From CAIXSC01 sp046349915 (GTDB lineage Bacteria > Planctomycetota > Planctomycetia > Pirellulales > Pirellulaceae): 64,000 nucleotides of DNA. A program made the translations under genes and the position numbers. The notes below the pieces were generated by a model that was given only the letters and a program-made list of their open reading frames with translations, ran no database searches and was not told the origin of the DNA. Below, one piece after another: positions 35,790 through 44,622 of the stretch. The stretch spans positions 62,001-126,000 of the forward strand of contig JAXMBL010000008.1 in NCBI GenBank assembly GCA_046349915.1. The letters run 5' to 3'. Within the stretch, counting starts at the first letter, position 1. Each line of letters starts with the position of its first letter.

Positions 35790-38207
35790 ATGCGGATCTG
35801 GCCCGGATCTCCCCACCCGCTCGGCGCGACGTGGGATGGCATGGGCGTAAATTTCGCCCTCTTCTCCGAGAACGCTACGAAAGTCGAATTGGTGTTGTTC
35901 GAGGAGCACTCGAAATTCCGCGAAGTTCAGCGGATCACCATGCCCGAGTGCACTCACCGAGTGTGGCACTGCTACCTCCCCGACATCAAGCCTGGTCAGT
36001 TGTACGGCTATCGAGTGCACGGGCCCTACGATCCCGCGAACGGATTACGGTTTAACGCCAACAAAGTGCTGTTGGACCCTTACGCCAAAGTGATTGGCCG
36101 CGACCTGAAGTGGCACGACTCGCTGTTCGGCTACCAAGTGGGTAACTCGCAGGGAGATCTGTCGTTCGATAATCGCGACAGTGCCAAGTACGCCCCGTTG
36201 GCCCGCGTGGTCGAAACGGCGTTCAGCTGGGGCGACGACCGACTGCCGCGCACGCCGTGGCACAAGACGGTGATCTACGAACTTCATCCCAAGGGCTTCA
36301 CCAAGCAACACCCAGGCGTGCCCGAAACGTTGCGGGGGACGTATGCGGGATTGGCCACTCCCGCGGCCATCCGTCACTTGGTCTACCTGGGAGTGACCGC
36401 CGTCGAAATCATGCCGGTCCATTACCACTTGGACGATCGGTTCCTCATCGAACGCGACAAGGTCAATTACTGGGGCTACAACACGCTCGGGTATTTCGCC
36501 CCTGATCCACGCTACTCGGCGTGGGGACCGGAATGGGTGGTGCAAGAATTCAAGTCGATGGTGCGAGCCCTGCATAAGGAGGGCATCGAGGTCATTCTCG
36601 ACGTGGTCTATAACCACACGGGCGAAGGGAATCAGGCCGGACCTACCCTCTCGTTTCGCGGGATCGACAACGCGGCCTACTATCGAGTCGATAGCAACCG
36701 ACGCTATTACGTCGACTATACGGGTTGCGGAAATTCCTTGAACGTCCAGCACTCGTACGTCCTCAAGCTGATCATGGACAGCTTGCGTTACTGGGTGCAA
36801 GAGATGCATGTCGATGGTTTTCGTTTCGACTTGGCCGCCACGCTTGCTCGAGAACTGCACGAAGTCGATCGACTCGCCGCCTTCTTTGACATCATTCATC
36901 AAGACCCCGTCATTTCGCAGGTCAAGCTGATCGCGGAACCATGGGACTTGGGACCGGGCGGCTATCTGGTCGGCAACTTTCCTTTGCTCTGGACCGAATG
37001 GAACGGCAAGTATCGCGATTGCGTGCGACGGTTTTGGAAAGGCGAGGGAGGCACCGTCGCCGAAATGGCCACGCGGTTGGCAGGCAGCGCCGACCTCTAC
37101 CAAAGCGATGGTCGTCAGCCGACCGCCAGCATCAATTTCGTGACCTGTCACGATGGCTTCACTCTGACCGACTTGGTCAGTTACAACGACAAGCACAACG
37201 AAGCCAACGGCGAACAGAACCGCGACGGCTCGTCGCACAACGATAGTTGGAATTGCGGGCACGAAGGCCCAACCGATGACCCGACCATCAATTCCCTGCG
37301 AGCTCGTCAGCGTCGCAATCTGATCGCGACTCTCCTGCTGTCGCAGGGAGTTCCCATGTTGTTGGCCGGCGACGAGATGGGCAAGTCGCAGTCGGGGAAC
37401 AATAACGCGTATTGCCAAGACAACGAACTCAGTTGGCTGGATTGGAAGCTGTCGCCCGAAGACCAGAGTTTTCTGGAGTTCGTCCGGGAAGTGTTACAGC
37501 TGCGGAAGAGTCAACCTGTGTTTCAACGGCGCAACTTCTTCCAAGGTCGGCCCATCCGCGGTAACTCGATTAACGACCTCTATTGGCTCTCCTCGGCCGG
37601 ACGAGTCATGAACGACAGCGATTGGAACTCCGGCTTCGTCCGCTGCTTTGGCATGGGGTTGGCCGGTTCGCAACTTCCCGAGTTGACCGAACGAGGGGAA
37701 CCGATTCGCGGCGACAGTTTCCTGCTCCTGTTCAATGCGCACTACGATCGCATCCCGTTTCGCTTGGGACCGACCGCGAATCTGCGTTGGCGAGTGGTAT
37801 TCGACACGGGACGGCCGGCGGGCGAAGAACCTGAGAGCGCCGAGATGACCGAGTACCCAATGATCGGGAGATCGATGGTGCTCCTGCGAGTTCGAGCGCC
37901 GGCGATGCCCGATGAAGCTTGGATTTCCCCGCACGATCCGAGCGTCACGCCGCCGCCCGCGCCGCTCGAATCGCTCGTGATATTCCCTCCGAATTCGATT
38001 GCTCCCAGCATGACGGCGAATCCGCAGACGGCGGGGGCGGCTGCCGCCGGCTCGTCCACGGGCGAACCGCCGCCTGTCGGCGGCGCGAGCCTCCCCACGC
38101 CCGGATCAGCGCCGCCTCCCAGTAGCCTCGATTCCTCCGCCACCTTGACCCCGCCGCCGTCCGGTTTATCCTCCCAAGATTCGCCTTCCTCACCTCCAAC
38201 CCAGTGA
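35790..38207 (+). CDS. glgX: Glycogen debranching enzyme GlgX
   Basis: Hydrolyses alpha-1,6 branches of glycogen after phosphorylase trimming. 805 residues. Start set at the ATG at 35790 with AGGAG upstream; the open frame begins further upstream only by chance. An N-terminal CBM48-like domain (PGSPHPLGATWDGMGVNFAL) leads into the GH13 barrel with all four conserved blocks: DVVYNHTGEG, GFRFDLAA (nucleophile Asp), LIAEPWD (acid/base Glu) and VTCHDGFT, plus NEANGEQNRDG. The core ends near residue 710. It is followed by an unusual tail of about 95 residues rich in Pro, Ser and Ala (PPPAPLES...TPPPSGLSSQDSPSSPPTQ). The next gene overlaps its stop codon. Confidence 0.95.
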   Translation: MRIWPGSPHPLGATWDGMGVNFALFSENATKVELVLFEEHSKFREVQRITMPECTHRVWHCYLPDIKPGQLYGYRVHGPYDPANGLRFNANKVLLDPYAKVIGRDLKWHDSLFGYQVGNSQGDLSFDNRDSAKYAPLARVVETAFSWGDDRLPRTPWHKTVIYELHPKGFTKQHPGVPETLRGTYAGLATPAAIRHLVYLGVTAVEIMPVHYHLDDRFLIERDKVNYWGYNTLGYFAPDPRYSAWGPEWVVQEFKSMVRALHKEGIEVILDVVYNHTGEGNQAGPTLSFRGIDNAAYYRVDSNRRYYVDYTGCGNSLNVQHSYVLKLIMDSLRYWVQEMHVDGFRFDLAATLARELHEVDRLAAFFDIIHQDPVISQVKLIAEPWDLGPGGYLVGNFPLLWTEWNGKYRDCVRRFWKGEGGTVAEMATRLAGSADLYQSDGRQPTASINFVTCHDGFTLTDLVSYNDKHNEANGEQNRDGSSHNDSWNCGHEGPTDDPTINSLRARQRRNLIATLLLSQGVPMLLAGDEMGKSQSGNNNAYCQDNELSWLDWKLSPEDQSFLEFVREVLQLRKSQPVFQRRNFFQGRPIRGNSINDLYWLSSAGRVMNDSDWNSGFVRCFGMGLAGSQLPELTERGEPIRGDSFLLLFNAHYDRIPFRLGPTANLRWRVVFDTGRPAGEEPESAEMTEYPMIGRSMVLLRVRAPAMPDEAWISPHDPSVTPPPAPLESLVIFPPNSIAPSMTANPQTAGAAAAGSSTGEPPPVGGASLPTPGSAPPPSSLDSSATLTPPPSGLSSQDSPSSPPTQ

Positions 38208-41200
38208 TCGGTCCGATGACTTTTCGTTCTGTTCCGGTGGACACCCACCAAAGTGCGGTGTCGTTTTTGCCTTCCAGCTCGTTGGCCTTGATCCGTCGCT
38301 GTCGAGGCTCCCTGGGGCTCCTGTTGCTGGTTGCCGTGGGCGCCGTCTTGAATCGCGAATGTAAGGCGCAAATGCCCGCTTCGCCGTCAACGAACGCCGC
38401 CGCTCAAAATAACGCCGCGGCTCAAAACAACGCCGCGAATCAGACTACTGCCGCGGCGCAGGCCAACGCGGCGACGCCGAAACCGGTGCGAGCGCTCTTG
38501 ATCTGTGGCGGCTGCTGTCACGACTATGATTCACAAAAGAACCTGTTGGCCAAGGGGCTGGCCGAACGAGCATGGATTGATGTCACGGTCGTGCATCAAG
38601 GAGGTTCCGCCACGAATGCCAAGATCCCTTTCTACGAACGAGCCGATTGGGCTCAAGGGTATGACGTCGTGTTGCACGACGAGTGTTTCGCGGACGTGAA
38701 GGATCGAGCATGGACGGATCGCATCTTGAAGCCGCATCGTGAAGGACTGCCGGCGGTCGTCATTCATTGCGCGATGCACTGCTATCGCGATGGTTCCGAC
38801 GAGTGGTTCAAGTTTCTTGGAGTTACGTCGCGCACACACGGCAAGCACTATCCGCACGAAGTGCTGAATGTCGATGGTGCTCATCCCATCATGAGGTCCT
38901 TTGGACCCGCTTGGTACAACCCGGCGGGCGAACTGTATTGGATCGAAAAACTCTGGCCGACCGCCAAGCCGTTGGCGGTGGCTAAGAACCAGGAAAACGG
39001 TCGCTCGGAAGTCTGCGTGTGGACCAACGATTACGGGTCGACGCGGGTCTTCGGCACGACGTTGGGACACCATAACGAGACCGTATCGAGCCCGGCATAT
39101 TTAGATCTATTGGCGCGGGGCACTCTTTGGGTTTGCGGCAAACTCGAGGATTCGTACCTCAAGAAGCCTCAGCCACGACAAGTTCCCGTCAATTTAGCGC
39201 GAGGGAAATCGGCCAAAGCGTCGTCGGAAGAGAAGCCCAAGAACAACTTCGCTCGCTTGGCTGTCGATGGCAACCCCGCGACTCGCTGGTGCGCGAGCGA
39301 CGGATCGCTGAATCAATGGTTGGAGATCGACCTCGGCGCCGTTCAACCTGTTAAAGGTTGTCGACTGGACTGGGAAGGACGCGACGCCATCTATCGCTAC
39401 CGCGTGGAAGGCTCCGAGGATGGCAAGACCTGGAAACTGCTTGCGGACGGCGAACAAAATAAACAGCCGGGTCCGAGTGAATCGCAATTCGACGCGCGGC
39501 TGCGACACCTCAAGGTGACGTATCTCGGCTGCGACAAACAACTGTGGGGCAGTTTGTGGGAAGTGCAGGTGTTCGGCGACAAGACCACCACGGAAGTGCC
39601 GCTCGACGGTCGACTCGAGAAGGAAAAAGTCCTGCTGCCCGAAGTGAAGGTTCCCGAGGGATTCTCGGCGACAGTTTTTGCCGCTCCCCCTGCTGTAACT
39701 TATCCCGTGTTCGTGGCGGCCGCGCCCGAAGGGACTGTGTATGTGTCGAGCGATGGGAACGGTTCGTTGGGGCGCGATCCGCATCGTGGACGCGTCTTGC
39801 GAATGCGTGATCTTGACCGCGATGGCCGGGCCGACGAGGTCAAGCTGTTTGTGTCGGATATCGACTCGCCCCGCGGACTTGTCTGGGATCAAGACCGACT
39901 GTACCTACTGCATCCGCCGCATCTGAGTGCGTTCGTCGACACCAATGGCGACGGAGTCTCGGACGAGCAGCGCGTGCTGGTGAAGAACATCGCGTTCGAT
40001 CTCAAGCAGCGGCCCGCGGATCACACCAGCAATGGAGTGACCCTGGGTATCGACGGTTGGTTGTACATGGCGATTGGCGACTTCGGTTTCATGGAAGCCG
40101 AAGGGACCGACGGTCGAAAACTGCAATTGCGGGGGGGCGGCGTCGCTCGAGTCCGCACGGATGGCACGGGGCTGGAACTGGTGACCCGCGGCACTCGCAA
40201 CATTCTCGAAGTCTCCGTCGATCCGCAACTGAACGGGTTCGCTCGCGATAACACCAACGATGGCGGCGGGTGGGATATTCGCCTGCATCATTTCACGGGA
40301 TTGGATCACCACGGTTATCCGTCCCTCTTCCGCAACTTCCCCGAGGACGCTCGCACTCCGCTCGACACCTACGGCGGCGGATCAGGTTGCGGGGGATTGT
40401 ATTTGGACGAGCCTGGCTTTCCCGAGGGATACGGCAACGCGCTCTACACCGCCGACTGGGGTCGGCAGTGGGTCTATCGCCATCGGATGGCGGCCAAAGG
40501 GGCGACGTTTACCGCGGACCAGGCCGAGTTTGTCAGCGTGACTCGCGTCACTGATCTCGACGTCGATGCCTCCAGTCGCTTGTACGTCGCTAGTTGGAAG
40601 GGAGCGACTTTCAACTACGCGGGCGAAGAAGTTGGGTATCTCGTCCAAGTTGCACCGACCGGTTACCAGGCCGAGACGTTGCCCGATTTCGACCGTCTCG
40701 CCACGGCGGAATTGGTCGCTCAACTCGCCTCGCCCAGTCATCGCCGGCGGCTGGCCGCCCAACGAGTCTTGGTGCGCAAGGGGCTTGATGAAGCGGCAGC
40801 GAAGCAGGTCTTCTCTTTGGCGGCCGATAGCAAGCGGTCTCTCAATGTTCGAGTCGCCGCTCTGTTTACCTTGAAACAGGCGCTCGGGGCAGCTTCCCAC
40901 CCACAGTTGGTTCAACTCGCCGCTGATCCCGCCGTCCGTGAGCATGCCTTGAAGGCGCTAACCGATCGACTCGACCAATTGTCGGAAGTGCCCGCCAACC
41001 TGCTCGCCGAGGCCACTCGAGACGCTTTGCCGCGAGTGCGTCGGCAAGCCGCCGAGTCGATCGCACGGTTGGGGAATCGCGAATTGGCGGCGGCGGTCGT
41101 GCCGCTGCTGGTGGATAGTGATCCGATCGTCGCTCATTCGTCGCTGTATGCGTTGATTGCGTTGCAGGCCGATCAGGCGTGTCTCGCGGCGCTTGACGAT

Positions 41201-42664
41201 ACAAACCTGCCCGCGGCCGCACGCGATGCGGCCATGCGAGTGCTGGGGCAGATTCCCAAGAAGTCGGTTGTGGAGGCGCTGGCCGCCAAGTTAGCCCAAC
41301 AACCAGATGCCGCTCGCCGAATGGCCATCGAAACCGCCCTCTGTCGTCTGTATCTGCGTGAAGGCGAGTGGAAGGGAGACAGCTGGGGAACTCGACCCGA
41401 TACCTCGGGCCCCAACTATCAGGGCGAGAAATGGGAAGGGAGCGAGCCTGCGGTGGCCGCCTTGCGCGGTGCATTCGCCAAGGCGGATGGGGACGAGGCG
41501 CGGCATCTGGTGCGCCAAGTGGCTCGACATCGCGTGGCGATGGATGGAGTGAGCGAGTTGCTCTTGCGGCTCGCCGAATCCAATCCCGCGGTCGTGCCCG
41601 CCGCGGTCGAGCAGCTTGCACGCGAGTCGACGCCGCCCGCTCAAGCCGTGAAGTTTTTGACGAATGTGGTCAAGGATGCGAAGTCGTCGGCTGCGATGCG
41701 AGCCCAAGGTGTGACCGCGCTCGCTAAACTCGACTCGCTCGATGCCCTCACCGGGGCGTGGGAAGGCTTGCGCGGGTTGGCGAACGACTCGCAAGCAACG
41801 GCCGAATTCGATGCGGCTCGACAAGCTTGGTTGGCAAGCCCACACTTGGCCCGACATGTCGAAGCGCTGTCGAAATGGTCGTCGTCGGGAGATAAGGATC
41901 AAGCCGTCGGGGCCGACGCGGCCCTGACAGCGATTGTGGTGGGAACCGGCGGCAGCGCCGAGGCTCGCTTGGCTGCTCAGCAAGCGCTGGAACGAGGCAA
42001 CGACCAGCCCGCGCGTCGCGAACGTCTGATCGAGGCGGTTCGCTGGGCTCGTCAGACCGGATTTCGAGCTCAAGTGCTGGCGATGCTGATCGACAAGGAC
42101 CCACAAGTCGCCGCGGCGGCTCGACGAGCGGCCGAGGAACTAAAGTTCTTGGTCAATTCACCCGTCAAGCCGAGCGGCCCGGCCGTGGGGAAGCTACCGG
42201 TTGAGGAAGTGGTCGCCAAAGTGGTGGAGATGAAGGGCGACCCGGCACTAGGGGAAGAACTGTTTGGTCGATTGGGCTGTGCCAAGTGCCATACGGTGAA
42301 GACGGGCGAACCCCCTCGAGGCCCCTTTTTGGGGACGATTGCGAACACGTATAAGCGCAAGGAATTGGCCGAGTCGATTCTGCTCCCCAGCAAATCGTTA
42401 GCGCAGGGATTTGTTACTCAAGTGTTCGCGCTGAACGACGGTCGCACGGTGACCGGATTCGTCGTGCAAGAGGGAGCCGAGCGAGTGATCCTGCGAAACG
42501 TCGATGCTCAAGAGATAGTGCTCAAACCGGCGGACATTGACGAGCGAGTGAAGCAGACGATTTCCCTCATGCCGGAAGGACTCACCAAGGAAATCACCTT
42601 GCCAGAACTGGCCTCGTTGCTGGATTACCTTGAGTCTCTGCCCAAGAAGCAGGGAGGCAAATGA
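38204..42664 (+). CDS. ThuA / discoidin / PVC dehydrogenase / HEAT / cytochrome c fusion protein
   Basis: 1486 residues, exported. The GTG at 38204 overlaps the glgX stop (GTGA); an ATG at 38216 is the alternative. A signal sequence lies near residues 28-50 (RGSLGLLLLVAVGAVL). Domains in order: Ala/Gln/Asn-rich spacer; ThuA-like glutaminase-fold domain (about 95-310, VRALLICGGCCHDY, PAVVIHCAMHCYR); F5/8 type C carbohydrate-binding domain (about 340-465); PVC-type six-bladed glucose/sorbosone-dehydrogenase-like propeller (about 485-880, with HTSNGVTLGIDGWLYMAIGD, GLDHHGYPSLF); HEAT repeats (about 890-1330); and cytochrome c (GCAKCHTVK near 1358). The set suggests sugar oxidation coupled to a heme. 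ThuA and PVC domains often co-occur in planctomycetes; the exact substrate is unknown. Confidence 0.9.
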   Translation: MIGPMTFRSVPVDTHQSAVSFLPSSSLALIRRCRGSLGLLLLVAVGAVLNRECKAQMPASPSTNAAAQNNAAAQNNAANQTTAAAQANAATPKPVRALLICGGCCHDYDSQKNLLAKGLAERAWIDVTVVHQGGSATNAKIPFYERADWAQGYDVVLHDECFADVKDRAWTDRILKPHREGLPAVVIHCAMHCYRDGSDEWFKFLGVTSRTHGKHYPHEVLNVDGAHPIMRSFGPAWYNPAGELYWIEKLWPTAKPLAVAKNQENGRSEVCVWTNDYGSTRVFGTTLGHHNETVSSPAYLDLLARGTLWVCGKLEDSYLKKPQPRQVPVNLARGKSAKASSEEKPKNNFARLAVDGNPATRWCASDGSLNQWLEIDLGAVQPVKGCRLDWEGRDAIYRYRVEGSEDGKTWKLLADGEQNKQPGPSESQFDARLRHLKVTYLGCDKQLWGSLWEVQVFGDKTTTEVPLDGRLEKEKVLLPEVKVPEGFSATVFAAPPAVTYPVFVAAAPEGTVYVSSDGNGSLGRDPHRGRVLRMRDLDRDGRADEVKLFVSDIDSPRGLVWDQDRLYLLHPPHLSAFVDTNGDGVSDEQRVLVKNIAFDLKQRPADHTSNGVTLGIDGWLYMAIGDFGFMEAEGTDGRKLQLRGGGVARVRTDGTGLELVTRGTRNILEVSVDPQLNGFARDNTNDGGGWDIRLHHFTGLDHHGYPSLFRNFPEDARTPLDTYGGGSGCGGLYLDEPGFPEGYGNALYTADWGRQWVYRHRMAAKGATFTADQAEFVSVTRVTDLDVDASSRLYVASWKGATFNYAGEEVGYLVQVAPTGYQAETLPDFDRLATAELVAQLASPSHRRRLAAQRVLVRKGLDEAAAKQVFSLAADSKRSLNVRVAALFTLKQALGAASHPQLVQLAADPAVREHALKALTDRLDQLSEVPANLLAEATRDALPRVRRQAAESIARLGNRELAAAVVPLLVDSDPIVAHSSLYALIALQADQACLAALDDTNLPAAARDAAMRVLGQIPKKSVVEALAAKLAQQPDAARRMAIETALCRLYLREGEWKGDSWGTRPDTSGPNYQGEKWEGSEPAVAALRGAFAKADGDEARHLVRQVARHRVAMDGVSELLLRLAESNPAVVPAAVEQLARESTPPAQAVKFLTNVVKDAKSSAAMRAQGVTALAKLDSLDALTGAWEGLRGLANDSQATAEFDAARQAWLASPHLARHVEALSKWSSSGDKDQAVGADAALTAIVVGTGGSAEARLAAQQALERGNDQPARRERLIEAVRWARQTGFRAQVLAMLIDKDPQVAAAARRAAEELKFLVNSPVKPSGPAVGKLPVEEVVAKVVEMKGDPALGEELFGRLGCAKCHTVKTGEPPRGPFLGTIANTYKRKELAESILLPSKSLAQGFVTQVFALNDGRTVTGFVVQEGAERVILRNVDAQEIVLKPADIDERVKQTISLMPEGLTKEITLPELASLLDYLESLPKKQGGK

Positions 42665-43170
42665 GCGACCAACGCGGGGCGAGCATTGGGAACACGGAGC
42701 TTCGCTGATCTTCGCTCACCTTGAATTCCACGACTGTTGCCTTTGCCTCCGGCAAAGCAGCATAATCCGTCGCCCCGCGAATGCCGCCTCTTGATGGCGC
42801 CCGAGTGAAGGGGCAAGCGGCAGACGCCCCCCAAGAGAATTGTTTCCACTCGCGGGCGGCGCTCGCTGGCCGAACGTTATGCGTCTTTTGCGGAGCAAAA
42901 GGCAACTGTCGCGTTGCTTCGCTCTGGGTATCTTTGCAAGAACCACGCAACCAACCCAATCCTTCTATTGGTTTGCGGCTCCTACTCAGGGCTTGAGATT
43001 GGACAATCCACACATGTGTAGCCCGCTCACTTCGTGAGCGGATAGCCGCGTTGCCCGCGAGCGCCCATCGCTGTCCGCCAAGTCGCGTCGCACACCGGTT
43101 GTTGCCCAGCATGCGCCTCTATGCCGACAGGAGCTACGGACTGGAAGTCCGTCGTATGTCAGAAAACGCG
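42665..43170. other. Intergenic region with small hairpins and repeat fragments
   Basis: No gene is supported. The segment has short hairpins such as GCCTTTGCCTCCGGCAAAG, a GTAGCCCGCTCACTTCGTGAG palindrome near 43018 and a GGACTGGAAGTCC palindrome near 43136. The same palindromes recur at 47.8 kb and 55.4 kb. Confidence 0.6.
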
Positions 43171-44601
43171 TTAGGCCAGAATGTCCGTAATCAGATTGCC
43201 GCCGACGTCGGTCAGGCGGAAGTCGCGGCCGTTGAAACGGTAGGTGAGTCGGGTGTGCTCCAGGCCGAGCAGATGCAGCAGAGTGGCGTGGAGATCATTC
43301 ACATGGACCTTGTTCTGCACGGCTTTGTAGCCAAAGTCGTCTGTCGAACCGTAATGGAACCCGCCTTTGACCCCGGCGCCCGCCAGCCAAATCGTAAAGC
43401 CGTTCGGATTGTGGTCGCGTCCCTTCGCTCCCTGGCTATCCGAAGTTCTCCCAAACTCGCCGCCCCAAATCACCAGCGTTGATTCGAGCAGTCCGCGAGC
43501 CGCCAGATCGGTCAGCAAGGCGGCCGCCGGTTGATCGGTGTAAAGCCCGCACGAGCGGTGATTCGACTCCACATCCGAGTGACAATCCCACGGAACGTCA
43601 TTCACGCTGCCGTCCCCAGAAACTCCCTTGCCCGCGAAAATCTGCACGAAGCGCACGCCCCGTTCGACCAGCCGTCGAGCCAGCAGGCACTGCCTGCCAA
43701 ACGTCGCGCAATGGGGCTGATCGAGCCCGTACAGTTTTTGCGTCGCGGCGGTTTCTTGAGCCAACTCCATCGCCTCGGGCGCTGCCGACTGCATGCGGTA
43801 GGCGAGTTCAAACGAGTTGATGCGAGCGGCAAGATCGGCCTGCGTCGGGCGCTCCGCGGCATGTTGTTGATTCAGTTGACGCATCAGCTCCAACTGCATG
43901 CGTTGCTGGCCGTCCGTGCGACGAGCGTCACGAGCCAGATTGTCAATCGCCTCCTTGCGGCGAGCGTCGAGTGCGAGCGCTTGGTAGGACTTGGGGAGAA
44001 AACCGGCCGACCAGATCTGATCGTCCCCTCGCGGCCGCGTCTCATGCATGACCACGTACGATGGCAGGTCGAGGTTCTGGGAGCCCAGTCCGTAGGTCAT
44101 CCACGCGCCGAGCGCCGGCAACCCAGGTCGGTTGGTTCCGCACATCAGCTCGATCGACGCCGGCGCATGGTTGTTTTGCCGGAGATACATCGAGTGCAGG
44201 AACGTCATCTTGTCGACATGTTGGGACAACTGAGGAAACAGATCCGAGACCCAACTCCCCGACTCCCCATACTGCTTCCACGCAAAGGGCGATTTCAGAC
44301 ATTTGCCGCTGGTCGTGAAGAAACCCGTCTTCGGGTCGGCGCCTGCCAACGTTTCGCCATCCCGCTTCTGCAACTCGGGCTTATAGTCCCAAGTATCGAC
44401 CTGCGACGGGGCGCCTGTCATGAACAGCCAAATTATCGACTTCACCTTGGCAGGAAAGTGAGGCGACTTGGCCGCCAAAGGATCAGCGGCGGGCGCTCCT
44501 GGCGACTCGCGATGCAACAGGTCAGCAAGCGCAAGCGCGCCGAAGCCAAGACCCGACTCGCGGAGAAAACGACGACGATCTGGCAGGTTCAAGTGAAGCA
44601 T
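43171..44601 (-). CDS. DUF1501 protein with Tat-type signal
   Basis: 476 residues. The N-terminus MLHLNLPDRRRFLRESGLGF with RRRFLR followed by a hydrophobic stretch (GFGALALADLL) is a twin-arginine export signal. The body fits DUF1501, a sulfatase/alkaline-phosphatase-fold family: SIIWLFMTGAPSQVDTWDYK, QIWSAGFLPKSYQ, TLVIWGGEFGRTSDSQG and LHATLLHLLGL. It lies 21 bp downstream of the DUF1549/DUF1553 gene, the standard planctomycete pair. The role of the pair is unknown; c-type heme in the partner points to an exported redox or degradation complex. Confidence 0.92.
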   Translation of the reverse strand: MLHLNLPDRRRFLRESGLGFGALALADLLHRESPGAPAADPLAAKSPHFPAKVKSIIWLFMTGAPSQVDTWDYKPELQKRDGETLAGADPKTGFFTTSGKCLKSPFAWKQYGESGSWVSDLFPQLSQHVDKMTFLHSMYLRQNNHAPASIELMCGTNRPGLPALGAWMTYGLGSQNLDLPSYVVMHETRPRGDDQIWSAGFLPKSYQALALDARRKEAIDNLARDARRTDGQQRMQLELMRQLNQQHAAERPTQADLAARINSFELAYRMQSAAPEAMELAQETAATQKLYGLDQPHCATFGRQCLLARRLVERGVRFVQIFAGKGVSGDGSVNDVPWDCHSDVESNHRSCGLYTDQPAAALLTDLAARGLLESTLVIWGGEFGRTSDSQGAKGRDHNPNGFTIWLAGAGVKGGFHYGSTDDFGYKAVQNKVHVNDLHATLLHLLGLEHTRLTYRFNGRDFRLTDVGGNLITDILA

Positions 44602-44622
44602 GACGAGTGATTCCGCGAGAGC

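Noticed and set aside
36045..37418. 457-codon minus-strand frame opposite glgX
   Set aside because: Antisense to conserved GH13 blocks; no start signal or domain of its own.
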